DNA of 42,612 bases from Thiotrichaceae bacterium (GTDB lineage Bacteria; Pseudomonadota; Gammaproteobacteria; Thiotrichales; Thiotrichaceae), in NCBI GenBank assembly GCA_026991755.1, contig JALXAX010000162.1, positions 1 through 42,612 of the forward strand. Direction: 5' to 3'. The notes beneath the pieces were generated by a model, which was not told the DNA's origin, did not search any database, and saw only the letters and a list, made by a program, of their open reading frames with translations. Position numbers and translations under genes: made by a program. Numbering within the stretch: the first letter of the stretch is position 1; the number at the start of each line of letters is the position of its first letter. This document shows positions 16,178-25,190 of this stretch, piece after piece.

Positions 16178-17433
16178 TGATTTTTCTTCAAGTTGAGTAA
16201 GCTTCGGGCTGCTTCAAGTAGTTTAGTGTCACCGCTATGTGCTGCTTTGTTCATAGCCGCTGTTGGCGTGTGAGATAATTTATTGGTAAGCGTATGTGCA
16301 AGGAATTCTAAGGTATCCTCCGGCGATTTACCATTGCGTAGTAATTTTAATGCTTTTTTCAAAGTTTCATCTTTTAGCTCAGCAGAGTTAGCTCGGTATT
16401 CTCGGATCAGGTCTAATTGACCTTGCGCACGAAGCCAGTCCATATAGGCGCTAACTTCTTGAGTCACCATCTGTTCTGCTTGGTTGGCTGCTGTCTGGCG
16501 AGATTGTTTGTTTTCTTCGATTACCGTTTGTAAATCGTCAACCGTATAAAGGTAGACATCATCCAAGGTACTAACTTCGGGTTCTATATCACGGGGTACC
16601 GCAATATCGACCATAAACATAGGTTGATGCTTGCGTTTTTTTAGTGCTCGCTCCACGCTTCCTTTACCAATAACAGGGATGGGAGCCGCGGTTGACGAGA
16701 TAACGATATCGGCTTCATGCAAACGATTGGCAATTTCTTTGAGGGGGATAGCCTCACCTGAAAATTCATCGGCTAAATATTGTGCGTTCTCAACGCTACG
16801 GTTGGCGACGATAATACGACCAATGCCGTTGCTTTGTAAATGTCGTCCAACCAATTCTATAGTTTCCCCCGCACCTACTAACAATGCAGTTTGCTGATTT
16901 AAATTGGCAAAAATTTGCTTTGCAAGGCTAACGGCAGCATAAGCAACGGATACAGGGTTAGCGCCGATGGCTGTTTGTGTACGAATTTTTTTAGCGGTAG
17001 TAAAGGAGTACTGCATTAAGCGATTGAGTACAGCTCCTGTTGTTTTGTTTTTTAAGGCTACGCTATGCGATGATTTCACTTGCCCAAGAATTTGCGGCTC
17101 ACCCAATACCATGGAGTCCAGTCCACTGACCACGCGTAAAATATGCTTAACCGCTTCGTCGTCATAGTAAATGTATAAGTAGGATTTAAGCTCTTCGGGC
17201 AGGATTTGACGTGACTCTGCGAGCCATTGAATAAGCTTTGCTTTGAGTTGGTCATCGGCTTGATGAGCGATATAGAGTTCAGTACGATTGCAAGTAGAGA
17301 GTAGAACTCGTTCAGACGTAATATTGCCTAAAGCCTCAAGTGCCTGATTAATTTCGTCGGGCGAGAAGGCAAGTTTCTCACGTATTTCGACTGGAGCTGT
17401 ATGGTGGTTGACTCCAACAACAATAATGGGCAT
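16174..17433 (-). CDS. hemA: Glutamyl-tRNA reductase
   Basis: HemA makes glutamate-1-semialdehyde from Glu-tRNA(Glu), the first step of tetrapyrrole synthesis by the C5 route. The 419-residue product starts [20 protein letters not shown], has the catalytic Cys in [11 protein letters not shown] and the [18 protein letters not shown] block, then an NADP domain ([17 protein letters not shown]) and a C-terminal dimerisation helix region. ATG 17433 gives the family length; the frame extends to a TTG at 17460 without support. It pairs functionally with hemH at 6242, though they are not linked. It is divergent from the TPR lipoprotein gene. Confidence 0.96.
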   Translation of the reverse strand: MPIIVVGVNHHTAPVEIREKLAFSPDEINQALEALGNITSERVLLSTCNRTELYIAHQADDQLKAKLIQWLAESRQILPEELKSYLYIYYDDEAVKHILRVVSGLDSMVLGEPQILGQVKSSHSVALKNKTTGAVLNRLMQYSFTTAKKIRTQTAIGANPVSVAYAAVSLAKQIFANLNQQTALLVGAGETIELVGRHLQSNGIGRIIVANRSVENAQYLADEFSGEAIPLKEIANRLHEADIVISSTAAPIPVIGKGSVERALKKRKHQPMFMVDIAVPRDIEPEVSTLDDVYLYTVDDLQTVIEENKQSRQTAANQAEQMVTQEVSAYMDWLRAQGQLDLIREYRANSAELKDETLKKALKLLRNGKSPEDTLEFLAHTLTNKLSHTPTAAMNKAAHSGDTKLLEAARSLLNLKKNQ

Positions 17434-17583
17434 TGAGGGAATATTATCATTTGAAAACAAGATATGAATTTTCTGACAGCTGTCCCAAGATTACAAGCTG
17501 ATTAGAGAACTTTATCTAATTTTTTCCTTAAGAGTGCTGATTTTGTGTAATATGGGGTGTTCTTTTGCACATATTTTCATATA

Positions 17584-17742
17584 GAGACCCTTGCACGAAA
17601 GATATGACGGATATAAATGGCTTGAATTTCCTCTATTTCTGCTAAAACTTCGGCCAATAGCTCGGCTATTACCCTCTTTTTTAGCAAAAATAGAGAAAAT
17701 TACGCTCATTTTTCTCTCGCCATCCTTTCGTGCAAAGGTCTC
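17584..17742. mobile_element. 159-bp foldback element (GAGACC...GGTCTC ends), copy A1
   Basis: Ends GAGACCCTTGCACGAAAG and CTTTCGTGCAAAGGTCTC are inverted copies with one mismatch. The arms (CCTCTATTTCTGCTAAAA and TTTTAGCAAAAATAGAG) remain complementary to an AATAGC-TC-GGCTATT tip near 17656-17671. ATATA flanks both ends, possibly the target duplication. It fills most of the 334-base gap between hemA and the TPR gene; its reading frame runs by chance into that gene. Confidence 0.8.
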
Positions 17743-17767
17743 ATATAAGCATAATTTGAGGTTTTTG

Positions 17768-19582
17768 ATGGGGCATATTGATATGTCAAACTGGGTTTTA
17801 GTTTTCAAGCGGAGTTTTATCATCACTGTAATAGGGTCGATGGTTGCTTGTTCGCACGATAATGATCCAGTACCCACTACCCAATCTGCTGAACAAAGTA
17901 TACAAAAAAACCAACCTCATGAGTTTTCAAGTATTCAGAGTGAGCAAATCTACCAAGTCTTACTCGCAGAATATAACTTTCATCATCAAAATTATAAGCA
18001 AGCCAGCCAAATATATAATAATTTATTAATGACCAAGGCTGATTCTCGTGTGGCTGAGCGTGCTACCCAGCTTGCTATAAAAGTAGAAGATTATGATCAG
18101 GCGCTGATTGCGGCTGAACAATGGAAATTGTTAGAGCCAGATTCTGAAGATATTGATCAGTTCTTGGTCTTGTTGTATCAGGAAAAACAAAACTATCTTG
18201 CCGCTGCGAAAGTGCTTACTAGACTGGTGGATGTCTACCCCTTGGGCAAAGCAAAGCCCGTCGATATTGCAGTGGCACTACTTGAACAACAGCAAGATGC
18301 AAAAAATGCTTTTCATACCTTTAAATATTATTTACAGGGTTATCTCAAGATCCACCCAAAAGTTGCTCATGACTATACCTATTACTTAGCACTCTTTGCT
18401 ATGAAGGCTGAGTTGTTTGAGGAAGTGGTTAAAGTAACGGGGTTGCTGGCTCAAATTGATGATAAAGAAATGCGACGCAAAACGGCCTTATTAAGAGTAA
18501 AAGCCTATAGTAAGTTAGATAAACCAGAACTGGCACTAAAAACACTCAAGCAACTTATATCAGAAGCGGCTGACCCTGTAACCAAGCAAAACTATGCCCG
18601 AATTATGGCTTCACTAGGTCAAGCCGAAAATGCAGTCACCTTATTGGAGCAGGCTTACGATAAACACCCTGATAAAGCTGAGCTGTTATTAGATATAATT
18701 GCCATTAGCTTAGATAATAATGATCATGAAAAAGCATTAACCTTTATCGATAAATTACAAGTTATAAAAGGTCAACAAGATAAGGCTCGATATTTTCGGG
18801 GTTTGGTATTCGAAGCGCAGGAGAAGTTCGCAAAAGCGCTGAAAGAATATGTTGCCATTGATAAAGAAAATCAGTCTATTCAGGTCTATACCCGAATAGC
18901 AGCTATGTTGACGGAAGCAAAAGGTTTGCAAGCATCGCTTTCGTATCTGCATAAGAAGCAGGCAGACGCTAGTACAGTGACTAGTGCTGTGAGTAGCACA
19001 GTAAAAGGAAAAGATGCAGAAGTGCTAGGAGATTTATACGCGCTTGAAAGCGAAACGCTACGTCAGCAAGGTCAATATAAGGAAGCATTGGAGGCTAATA
19101 ATAAAGCGATCAAGTTGTTACCTTTAGATATGGGTATTCTCTATTCACAAGCGTTACTTTATGAAGACATTCATCAGATAAAGAAATCTGAGAAAACATT
19201 GCAAAGTATTCTGCGTGTTGATGCTAATAACTCAGCAGCACTTAATGCGCTTGGATACATGTTGTCCGTTCACACCACGCGATTTGATGAAGCTTATCGG
19301 TACATAAAAAAAGCCTATGAATTAAGACCTAATGATCCTGCTATCATAGATAGCTTAGGTTGGGTTTCTTATCAGAAAGGTGATTTAAAAGGAGCAGAAC
19401 GTTATCTGCGTATTGCTTATCAGAAGTTACAAGATCCTGAGGTTGCGAGTCATCTGGTTGAGGTGTTGAGTAAGCAAGGTCAGCAAGAAGAGGCCAACAA
19501 GTTACTCACTGAGATGTTAAAGAAGCATCCAGAAAATAAGCAGCTTATTGAGATAAAAGCAGTTCTTAAGAAGAGCAAATAA
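17768..19582 (+). CDS. TPR-repeat lipoprotein
   Basis: The 604-residue product has a hydrophobic N-terminus ending in a lipobox-like MVAC (from ATG 17768; ATG 17783 is an alternative), then tetratricopeptide repeats over most of its length. Clear TPR helices include YQVLLAEYNFHHQNYKQASQ, LLMTKADSRVAERATQLAI, and near the end ALNALGYMLSVHTTRFDEAY and IDSLGWVSYQKGDLKGAERY. Such TPR lipoproteins stand next to lolB and ispE in many Gammaproteobacteria, and the short intergenic distances here fit an envelope-biogenesis role as a scaffold; the molecular function is not known to me. Elements with related GAGACC ends bracket it at 17584 and 19586. Upstream open frame to 17591 is element sequence and is excluded. 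Confidence 0.85.
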   Translation: MGHIDMSNWVLVFKRSFIITVIGSMVACSHDNDPVPTTQSAEQSIQKNQPHEFSSIQSEQIYQVLLAEYNFHHQNYKQASQIYNNLLMTKADSRVAERATQLAIKVEDYDQALIAAEQWKLLEPDSEDIDQFLVLLYQEKQNYLAAAKVLTRLVDVYPLGKAKPVDIAVALLEQQQDAKNAFHTFKYYLQGYLKIHPKVAHDYTYYLALFAMKAELFEEVVKVTGLLAQIDDKEMRRKTALLRVKAYSKLDKPELALKTLKQLISEAADPVTKQNYARIMASLGQAENAVTLLEQAYDKHPDKAELLLDIIAISLDNNDHEKALTFIDKLQVIKGQQDKARYFRGLVFEAQEKFAKALKEYVAIDKENQSIQVYTRIAAMLTEAKGLQASLSYLHKKQADASTVTSAVSSTVKGKDAEVLGDLYALESETLRQQGQYKEALEANNKAIKLLPLDMGILYSQALLYEDIHQIKKSEKTLQSILRVDANNSAALNALGYMLSVHTTRFDEAYRYIKKAYELRPNDPAIIDSLGWVSYQKGDLKGAERYLRIAYQKLQDPEVASHLVEVLSKQGQQEEANKLLTEMLKKHPENKQLIEIKAVLKKSK

Positions 19583-19585
19583 TAT

Positions 19586-19722
19586 GAGACCTTTGTAGGA
19601 AAGGATGCAGAAGAATGATCTGGGGAATGTAAGCCATTTTTAGTGAGCTTGCCGTTTGATTAAAGCGGCCAACTCAATTATTAAGCTTGCTCTATCAGTC
19701 ATATCTTTCGTGCAAAGGTCTC
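19586..19722. mobile_element. 137-bp element with GAGACC...GGTCTC ends, copy A2
   Basis: Left end GAGACCTTTGTAGGAAAGGA, right end ATCTTTCGTGCAAAGGTCTC: the same terminal family as the 17584 element, but the interior differs and the central stem is GCCGTTT-GATT-AAAGCGGC. It starts 4 bases after the TPR stop and ends 25 bases before lolB. Confidence 0.7.
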
Positions 19723-19746
19723 AAAATATATAAGGATATGATTTAA

Positions 19747-20409
19747 ATGAAAAGACTAGCTAAACTGGAACTGCAAAAAACAACAATGATAAAACAGGTA
19801 TCTATTATTTTGTTGGGGCTAGTGCTATTGAGTGGGTGTTCAACAACCTCTCGACAGGTTCCTGATAGTGTGGTTGATAGTGGCTCTCAAAATAAAAGTT
19901 GGAATGCGAGACAAGCTAAATTAGCTGCTCTAAAAACGTGGCAATTAACAGGGCGGGCAAGTGTAGCTTATCGAGGTGATAATTGGCCTTTTGGTTTAGA
20001 ATGGCGACAAGCTTCAGATAGCCAATACAACATGCAAATTAAGCACCCCTTAACGCAAAGTACTTTAGCAACAGTTGATAAAGCAGGTGGTGTCGTTACC
20101 CTAAAAAGCCAGGGGCGAGTCTATCGTGATAGCAGTGCAGAAAAGCTAATTGAAAATAATCTACGTGTTAAGTTGCCCGTTAAAGGTATGCAGCACTGGG
20201 TTAGGGGAGTGGCATCACCCCATTATCCACTGACTTCAGTAAAGCTAGATCGGTATGGCCGTCCAAACTTATTACAACAGGCAGGTTGGAATATTGCTTA
20301 TTCAAGTTATCAAAACAATGGCTTTGACGCGCTACCCTCTTTGATCAAAGTCTCACGGGCATCTCCTCAGCCTGTACAAATCAAAATGCGTATACGCCAG
20401 TGGCGCTAA
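19747..20409 (+). CDS. lolB: Outer-membrane lipoprotein receptor LolB
   Basis: LolB takes lipoproteins from the carrier LolA and inserts them in the outer membrane; it is itself a lipoprotein. The 220-residue product has the lipobox LLSGC, then KTWQLTGRASVAYRGDNWPF, the WRQASDSQYNMQIKHPL strand, and the RVKLPVKGMQHWVRG and GWNIAYSSYQ segments typical of LolB. AAGGAT 8 bases upstream supports ATG 19747; a later ATG at 19786 would give a shorter signal. It precedes ispE by 54 bases, the standard lolB-ispE order. Confidence 0.93.
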   Translation: MKRLAKLELQKTTMIKQVSIILLGLVLLSGCSTTSRQVPDSVVDSGSQNKSWNARQAKLAALKTWQLTGRASVAYRGDNWPFGLEWRQASDSQYNMQIKHPLTQSTLATVDKAGGVVTLKSQGRVYRDSSAEKLIENNLRVKLPVKGMQHWVRGVASPHYPLTSVKLDRYGRPNLLQQAGWNIAYSSYQNNGFDALPSLIKVSRASPQPVQIKMRIRQWR

Positions 20410-20463
20410 GCTGGCGGCGATGTTGGTTGATGCGGTTGATATCGATAATAGTGTGGTGGTGCG

Positions 20464-21324
20464 ATGAAGCCGTCTAATAAAAGTCTAATTCTACCCGCGC
20501 CCGCCAAGCTTAATCTTTTTTTGCATATTACAGGTCAGCGTAAAGACGGTTATCACTTGCTACAAACGGTTTTCCAGTTCTTGGATTATAGTGACCAAAT
20601 ATATTTAAGTTTGAATGACACTGGTGAAATAAGGCGCGTTGCTGTTGATACATTAATGCAGAGTATCCCCGAAAGTGAGGATTTAACCCTTCGTGCCGCA
20701 GCCTTGTTACAGCAAAAAGCGGGTGTGAAGCAAGGTATTGATATCAGCGTTAATAAAATTTTACCTATGGGCGGTGGTCTGGGCGGAGGAAGCTCGGATG
20801 CTGCGACGGTTTTATTAGGTTGTAACCAACTATGGAATTGTGGATTGTCGCGTGACGAATTAGCAGAGCTAGGGTTACAGCTGGGTGCGGATGTGCCTGT
20901 TTTTGTAAGAGGTTTTGCAGCATGGGCCGAAGGTGTGGGTGAGCAGTTAACGCCGATAGAACCTGTCGAAAGTTGGTATATTGTAGTGCGCCCTAACGAC
21001 TCTATATCGACCGTTGAAATTTTTCGCCAAGAGGGATTGACACGTGACTGTCAACCCATCACAATAGCGCACTTTCTAGAGGGGCACGGTATTAATGTGC
21101 TCGAATCAGAGGTGAGAAAACTTTCTCCCGAAGTCGACGAAGCACTTAACTGGCTGTCGGCCTATTCACCCGCTAGATTAACAGGAAGTGGAAGCTGTAT
21201 ATTCTCCGCAGTAAGTGATAAACAAACTGCTGAAAACATATTGAATAAGCTGCCTGAAAAATGGAAAGGATTTATTGCAAAGGGTAGGAATATTTCCCCT
21301 TTAGAATCTTTTTTAGTAAAATGA
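20464..21324 (+). CDS. ispE: 4-diphosphocytidyl-2-C-methyl-D-erythritol kinase
   Basis: IspE phosphorylates CDP-methylerythritol in the MEP isoprenoid pathway. The 286-residue product has all GHMP-kinase marks: [20 protein letters not shown] at the start, the ATP-binding [24 protein letters not shown] and the C-terminal [12 protein letters not shown]. Length matches E. coli IspE (283). The start at 20464 is the ATG 8 residues before the conserved PAPAKLN block. It precedes tRNA-Gln by 14 bases. Confidence 0.96.
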   Translation: MKPSNKSLILPAPAKLNLFLHITGQRKDGYHLLQTVFQFLDYSDQIYLSLNDTGEIRRVAVDTLMQSIPESEDLTLRAAALLQQKAGVKQGIDISVNKILPMGGGLGGGSSDAATVLLGCNQLWNCGLSRDELAELGLQLGADVPVFVRGFAAWAEGVGEQLTPIEPVESWYIVVRPNDSISTVEIFRQEGLTRDCQPITIAHFLEGHGINVLESEVRKLSPEVDEALNWLSAYSPARLTGSGSCIFSAVSDKQTAENILNKLPEKWKGFIAKGRNISPLESFLVK

Positions 21325-21338
21325 AATACTCATTCAGT

Positions 21339-21413
21339 TGGGCCGTCGCCAAGCGGTAAGGCACCAGGTTTTGATCCTGGCATGCGCAGGTTCGAATCCT
21401 GCCGGCCCAGCCA
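21339..21413 (+). tRNA. tRNA-Gln (anticodon TTG)
   Basis: A complete cloverleaf: acceptor TGGGCCG pairs with CGGCCCA, the D arm lies around GCCAAGCGGTAAGGC, the anticodon stem CCAGG and CCTGG encloses TTTTGAT (anticodon TTG), and the T arm is GCAGGTTCGAATCCTGC. The discriminator is G and CCA is encoded at 21411-21413. It sits between ispE and prs, probably cotranscribed. Confidence 0.97.
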
Positions 21414-21466
21414 TTTTATTTTCACTTTTAGCTACTAGTGAGCTAAAACTAAAGACGAGACCTATC

Positions 21467-22432
21467 ATGTCTGACAAAGACACGATGATGATTTTCGCGG
21501 GGTCAGCTACCCCTCTACTTGCCAAAGCCATCACCGATAAGCTTGGCCTTCCTACTGCTAATCTCATAACCACGCATTTCAGCGATGGTGAGACTCATGT
21601 TGAAATTTTGGAAAATGTACGTGGTAAAGACGTCTTCATTATCCAATCAACGTGTGCGCCTACTAATGACAACCTAATGGAATTACTGATCACAGCAGAT
21701 GCACTTTATCGTGCTTCAGCAGGTCGGATTACAGCAGTGGTTCCTTACTATGGTTATGCGCGTCAGGATCGCCGAACCCGTTCACGTCGTGTACCGATTA
21801 CCGCAAAGCTGGTCGCTGACATGATGACCAGTAGCCGAATAGATCGAGTGCTTACTATTGATTTGCACTCAGAGCAAGTTCAAGGTTTCTTCGATCTGCC
21901 TGTAGACAATATTTACGCCATTGGTGTACTCGCACAAGATATTATCGACAAGGATTATGAAGCTATTAGCGTTGTATCACCTGATGCAGGCGGCGCAGTA
22001 AGAGCAAGAGCACTGGCTAAAATCTTAGGTGATGAAGTCAGTATGGCGATTATTGATAAACGTCGCCCAAAACCCAATGTCTCTGCCATCATGCACTTGA
22101 TGGGGGATGTCGACGGCAAAACCTGTATTATCATTGATGATTTAGTCGATACAGCAGGCACGTTATGCCATGCGGCAGCGGCTTTAAAAGAGAAGGGTGC
22201 GGTAAAAGTAGTGGCTTATGCTACACATCCTGTTCTGTCTGGTGATGCGATTAAAAACATCGAAAATTCAGAGTTAGATGAATTAGTCGTTACAGACACA
22301 ATTCCTCTTGGCGAAGAAGCACAAAAGTGTGCTAGAATCCGCGCGCTTAGTGTTGCAGATATTTTGGCCAGAACAATAGATCGAATCAATTGTGAAGAGT
22401 CCGTAAGCGAATTATTTATAGAAGATGTGTAA
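21467..22432 (+). CDS. prs: Ribose-phosphate pyrophosphokinase (PRPP synthetase)
   Basis: Prs makes PRPP from ribose-5-phosphate and ATP for nucleotide, His and Trp synthesis. From ATG 21467 it has 321 residues (E. coli 315). Seen in order: [16 protein letters not shown], the [12 protein letters not shown] block, [32 protein letters not shown] and the PRPP-binding loop [14 protein letters not shown]. The open frame upstream runs through the tRNA gene and is not translated. A hairpin and a terminator-like stem separate it from rplY. Confidence 0.96.
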   Translation: MSDKDTMMIFAGSATPLLAKAITDKLGLPTANLITTHFSDGETHVEILENVRGKDVFIIQSTCAPTNDNLMELLITADALYRASAGRITAVVPYYGYARQDRRTRSRRVPITAKLVADMMTSSRIDRVLTIDLHSEQVQGFFDLPVDNIYAIGVLAQDIIDKDYEAISVVSPDAGGAVRARALAKILGDEVSMAIIDKRRPKPNVSAIMHLMGDVDGKTCIIIDDLVDTAGTLCHAAAALKEKGAVKVVAYATHPVLSGDAIKNIENSELDELVVTDTIPLGEEAQKCARIRALSVADILARTIDRINCEESVSELFIEDV

Positions 22433-22467
22433 GTTATTAATATTTAGTTATATATCTTTAGAAATTG

Positions 22468-22530
22468 AGGTGTGACAACTATGTGTTACACCTTTTACTT
22501 AGCCAGCCTGGTCGCGGTCTGGCTTTTTGT
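22468..22530 (+). terminator. Hairpin and probable terminator between prs and rplY
   Basis: AGGTGTGACA and TGTTACACCT (22468-22493) form one imperfect stem; AGCCAG and CTGGCT (22501-22525) form another followed by TTTT. The second could end prs transcripts, leaving rplY 22 bases downstream dependent on read-through or an internal promoter. Confidence 0.5.
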
Positions 22531-22551
22531 TATTTAAGAATAAGGTAAATT

Positions 22552-23235
22552 ATGTCAGATCAAATAGTATTACACGCCAAAAAGCGTGAAGAGCAGGGTA
22601 AGGGTGCGAGCCGCCGTCTGCGCAAAGAAGGTTTAGTGCCGACCATTATTTATGGAGCGGGAAAAGAGCCTAAGATGATCTCTTTAGATCACAATAAACT
22701 ACTACGTTATGAAATGGACGATAGTTTTTTCTCATCTATCTTGAAAGTAGAAATTGATGGAGGTGACGAAGAAAATGTAATCATCCGTGATTATCAGCGT
22801 GATCCAGTCAAACCATTTATTCTTCATGTGGATTTACTTCGCATCAAAATGTCTGAGAAAATGCATACAACGACTCCACTTACTTTCGTGGGTGATGAAA
22901 ACTCGGTGGGTGTTAAAGCAGGTGGTTCATTACAACGTCTTATCTCAGAAGTTGATATTCTTTGTATGCCTGCTGATTTACCAGAATCCATTGAAATTGA
23001 CGTTTCAGCACTAGATATTGGTGATTCAATCCACCTAAGCCAAATAAAAATGCCTGAAGGTGTTGAGCTTGCTGCAATGATTCAAATGGATGAAGCAGAT
23101 GATGACCATAAAGCAGACCTTGATTTAGGTGTTGTTGCTATCCATGCCCCACGTACTGAAGCCGAGCCAGAAGAGACGGATGCTGACGAAGCTGCTTCCG
23201 CTGATGACAAGAAAGAAGATGATGCTTCTGAATAA
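22552..23235 (+). CDS. rplY: 50S ribosomal protein L25, long Ctc form
   Basis: L25 binds 5S rRNA. The 227-residue protein is the two-domain Ctc/TL5 type: an N-terminal 5S-binding domain (KKREEQGKGASRRLRKEGLV, PTIIYGAGKEPKMISLDHN) followed by a beta-rich C-terminal domain and an acidic tail rich in Glu and Asp. TAAGGTAAATT precedes the ATG. It lies between prs and pth as in many Gammaproteobacteria, and pth starts 26 bases after its stop. Confidence 0.95.
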   Translation: MSDQIVLHAKKREEQGKGASRRLRKEGLVPTIIYGAGKEPKMISLDHNKLLRYEMDDSFFSSILKVEIDGGDEENVIIRDYQRDPVKPFILHVDLLRIKMSEKMHTTTPLTFVGDENSVGVKAGGSLQRLISEVDILCMPADLPESIEIDVSALDIGDSIHLSQIKMPEGVELAAMIQMDEADDDHKADLDLGVVAIHAPRTEAEPEETDADEAASADDKKEDDASE

Positions 23236-23261
23236 ATAAGCATCAGATGAGTAGCATATAA

Positions 23262-23840
23262 ATGGCAAGTACAGCAGTACGGCTCATTGTTGGTCTCGGT
23301 AACCCCGGGGCCAAATATACCAAAACCCGGCACAATGCTGGGTTTTGGTTTGTTGAGGCTTTGGCAAATGCCTCTGGCTCTACTTTTCGTGTGGAAAGTA
23401 AGTTCTCTGGTGAAGCTTGTAAAGTTACCCTTGCGGGAAATCCTGTATGGTTGCTTAAACCCACTACCTTTATGAATCGTAGTGGATTAGCCGTCAAGCA
23501 AATCAGCTCTTTTTATAAAATACCCGTAGAATCCATCCTTGTTGTTCATGATGAACTAGATCTTCCCCCAGGCACAGCTCGTTTAAAAGAAGGTGGTGGT
23601 CATGGTGGGCATAATGGCTTGCGTGATATTCATGCGCATATGGGTAAAGAATACAAGCGATTGCGAATAGGTGTAGGCCATCCTGGTGACCGTAACAAAG
23701 TTGTCGATTACGTCTTATCGCAAGTTACTGTTAGCGATGAAATAGAGATTAACAACAGTATTGATGATGCACTAGGTATCATTGATTGGGTAGTAACAGG
23801 TGACATGCAAAAAGCAATGAATCGCCTACATACTAACTAA
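23262..23840 (+). CDS. pth: Peptidyl-tRNA hydrolase
   Basis: Pth frees tRNA from prematurely released peptidyl-tRNA. The 192-residue product has VGLGNPGAKYTKTRHNAGFW with the catalytic His in RHNAG, the TFMNRSGLAVKQI block, the VVHDELDLPPG segment with the catalytic Asp, and GGGHGGHNGLRDI. Length matches E. coli Pth (194). It lies in the prs-rplY-pth-ychF series, with 192 bases before ychF containing a GC-rich stem (CCCTCC...GGAGGAGGG) that could slow transcription. Confidence 0.96.
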   Translation: MASTAVRLIVGLGNPGAKYTKTRHNAGFWFVEALANASGSTFRVESKFSGEACKVTLAGNPVWLLKPTTFMNRSGLAVKQISSFYKIPVESILVVHDELDLPPGTARLKEGGGHGGHNGLRDIHAHMGKEYKRLRIGVGHPGDRNKVVDYVLSQVTVSDEIEINNSIDDALGIIDWVVTGDMQKAMNRLHTN

Positions 23841-24032
23841 CAACATACCCTCCTTTTGCTGGAGGAGGGCTGGGTGTGGGTAGAATGTCAAGCTAAGTGC
23901 ATGATTTGCTACATTCCTTATCATCTAACTCTCTTCCCTACTTACTGGGGGGAGATCTTTTCGTTTAAATTTAGCTTTCTTCTTCTGGGTGAAAGTTAAT
24001 AACAAATAACCAAACCAAATATAGGTATCAAA

Positions 24033-25124
24033 ATGGGATTTAAATGTGGAATCGTCGGCTTACCCAATGTTGGTAAATCAACCCTTTTTAATGCATTAAC
24101 CAAGTCTGGCATACAAGCAGAAAACTACCCGTTTTGTACTATCGAGCCTAATGTAGGCATCGTTCCCGTACCTGATCTACGTCTCAAAGATTTAGAGAAA
24201 GTAGTTAATCCAGAGCGTGTTTTGCCAACTACCATGGAGTTTGTTGATATTGCAGGTTTGGTTGAAGGTGCATCAAAAGGTGAAGGTTTAGGAAATCAGT
24301 TCTTATCCCATATCCGTGAAACAGACGCGATAGCGCAAGTAGTCCGTTGTTTTGAAGATGAAGATATTATTCATGTAGCAGGGAAAATTGATCCTGCTTC
24401 TGATATAGATGTTATCGGAACAGAGCTATCTTTGGCCGATCTTGAAGCGGTAGAAAAAGCCGTTTTTCGCGTGACAAAAATAGCCAAGTCAGGCAACAAG
24501 GAAGCGATAGCTCAAAAAGCCTTATATGAAGGTCTACTTGAGCACTTGGGCGAGGGGAAGCCTGCACGTACCTATGACTACAATGAAAAAGATCAGCCTT
24601 ACATCCAAGAGCTACGCCTAATTACTATCAAGCCCATTATGTTTATAGCTAACGTCAGCGAAGATGGCTTTACCGATAACCCTTTCCTTGAAGTAGTAGA
24701 GAAAATAGCAGCTGAAAATGATGCAGCGGTTATACCCGTATGTGCAGAAATGGAATCTGAGTTAGCGCAGTTAGATGATGAAGAGCAACAAGAATTCCTG
24801 GATGAAATGGGGCTTGAAGAAGCAGGACTAAATCGTGTTATCCGATCAGGTTATGATCTTTTAAGCTTACAGACATTCTTCACCGCTGGCGTGAAAGAAG
24901 TACGAGCATGGACGGTACATCAAGGTGCTTATGCTCCTCAAGGTGCGGGTAAAATCCATACTGACTTTGAGAAAGGCTTCATCCGAGCAGAAGTGATTGC
25001 TTACAATGATTTTATAGAATATCAGGGGGAGCAAGGCGCTAAAGATGCGGGTAAATGGCGTTTAGAAGGAAAGGATTACATCTTACAAGAAGGTGACGTC
25101 GTTCATTACCGATTTAATGTATAG
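24033..25124 (+). CDS. ychF: Redox-regulated P-loop ATPase YchF (OLA1)
   Basis: YchF is an Obg-type P-loop protein that binds ribosomes and prefers ATP. The 363-residue product has [15 protein letters not shown] (G1), [17 protein letters not shown] (G3 region), an [10 protein letters not shown] segment in place of the NKxD motif, which explains ATP preference, and a C-terminal TGS domain (around [19 protein letters not shown]). Length equals E. coli YchF. It closes the housekeeping series. A decayed copy of its 3' third lies 8 kb downstream at 32923, beyond the defence island. Confidence 0.97.
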   Translation: MGFKCGIVGLPNVGKSTLFNALTKSGIQAENYPFCTIEPNVGIVPVPDLRLKDLEKVVNPERVLPTTMEFVDIAGLVEGASKGEGLGNQFLSHIRETDAIAQVVRCFEDEDIIHVAGKIDPASDIDVIGTELSLADLEAVEKAVFRVTKIAKSGNKEAIAQKALYEGLLEHLGEGKPARTYDYNEKDQPYIQELRLITIKPIMFIANVSEDGFTDNPFLEVVEKIAAENDAAVIPVCAEMESELAQLDDEEQQEFLDEMGLEEAGLNRVIRSGYDLLSLQTFFTAGVKEVRAWTVHQGAYAPQGAGKIHTDFEKGFIRAEVIAYNDFIEYQGEQGAKDAGKWRLEGKDYILQEGDVVHYRFNV

Positions 25125-25190
25125 AGGTTGCTTCGTTCTGGTCAGCCTCACTGAAGGAGAAGAAAAGTTTCAGTACTGAGTGTTGTTTCC

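Noticed and set aside
17434-17460. Longer hemA start at a TTG
   Set aside because: No ribosome site, and ATG 17433 gives the normal [14 protein letters not shown] start and family length.
17591-17767. N-terminal extension of the TPR lipoprotein frame
   Set aside because: It is translation of the 17584 foldback element; the signal sequence and lipobox only begin after ATG 17768.
21338-21466. Extension of the prs frame
   Set aside because: It runs through the tRNA-Gln gene by chance; Prs similarity starts at ATG 21467.
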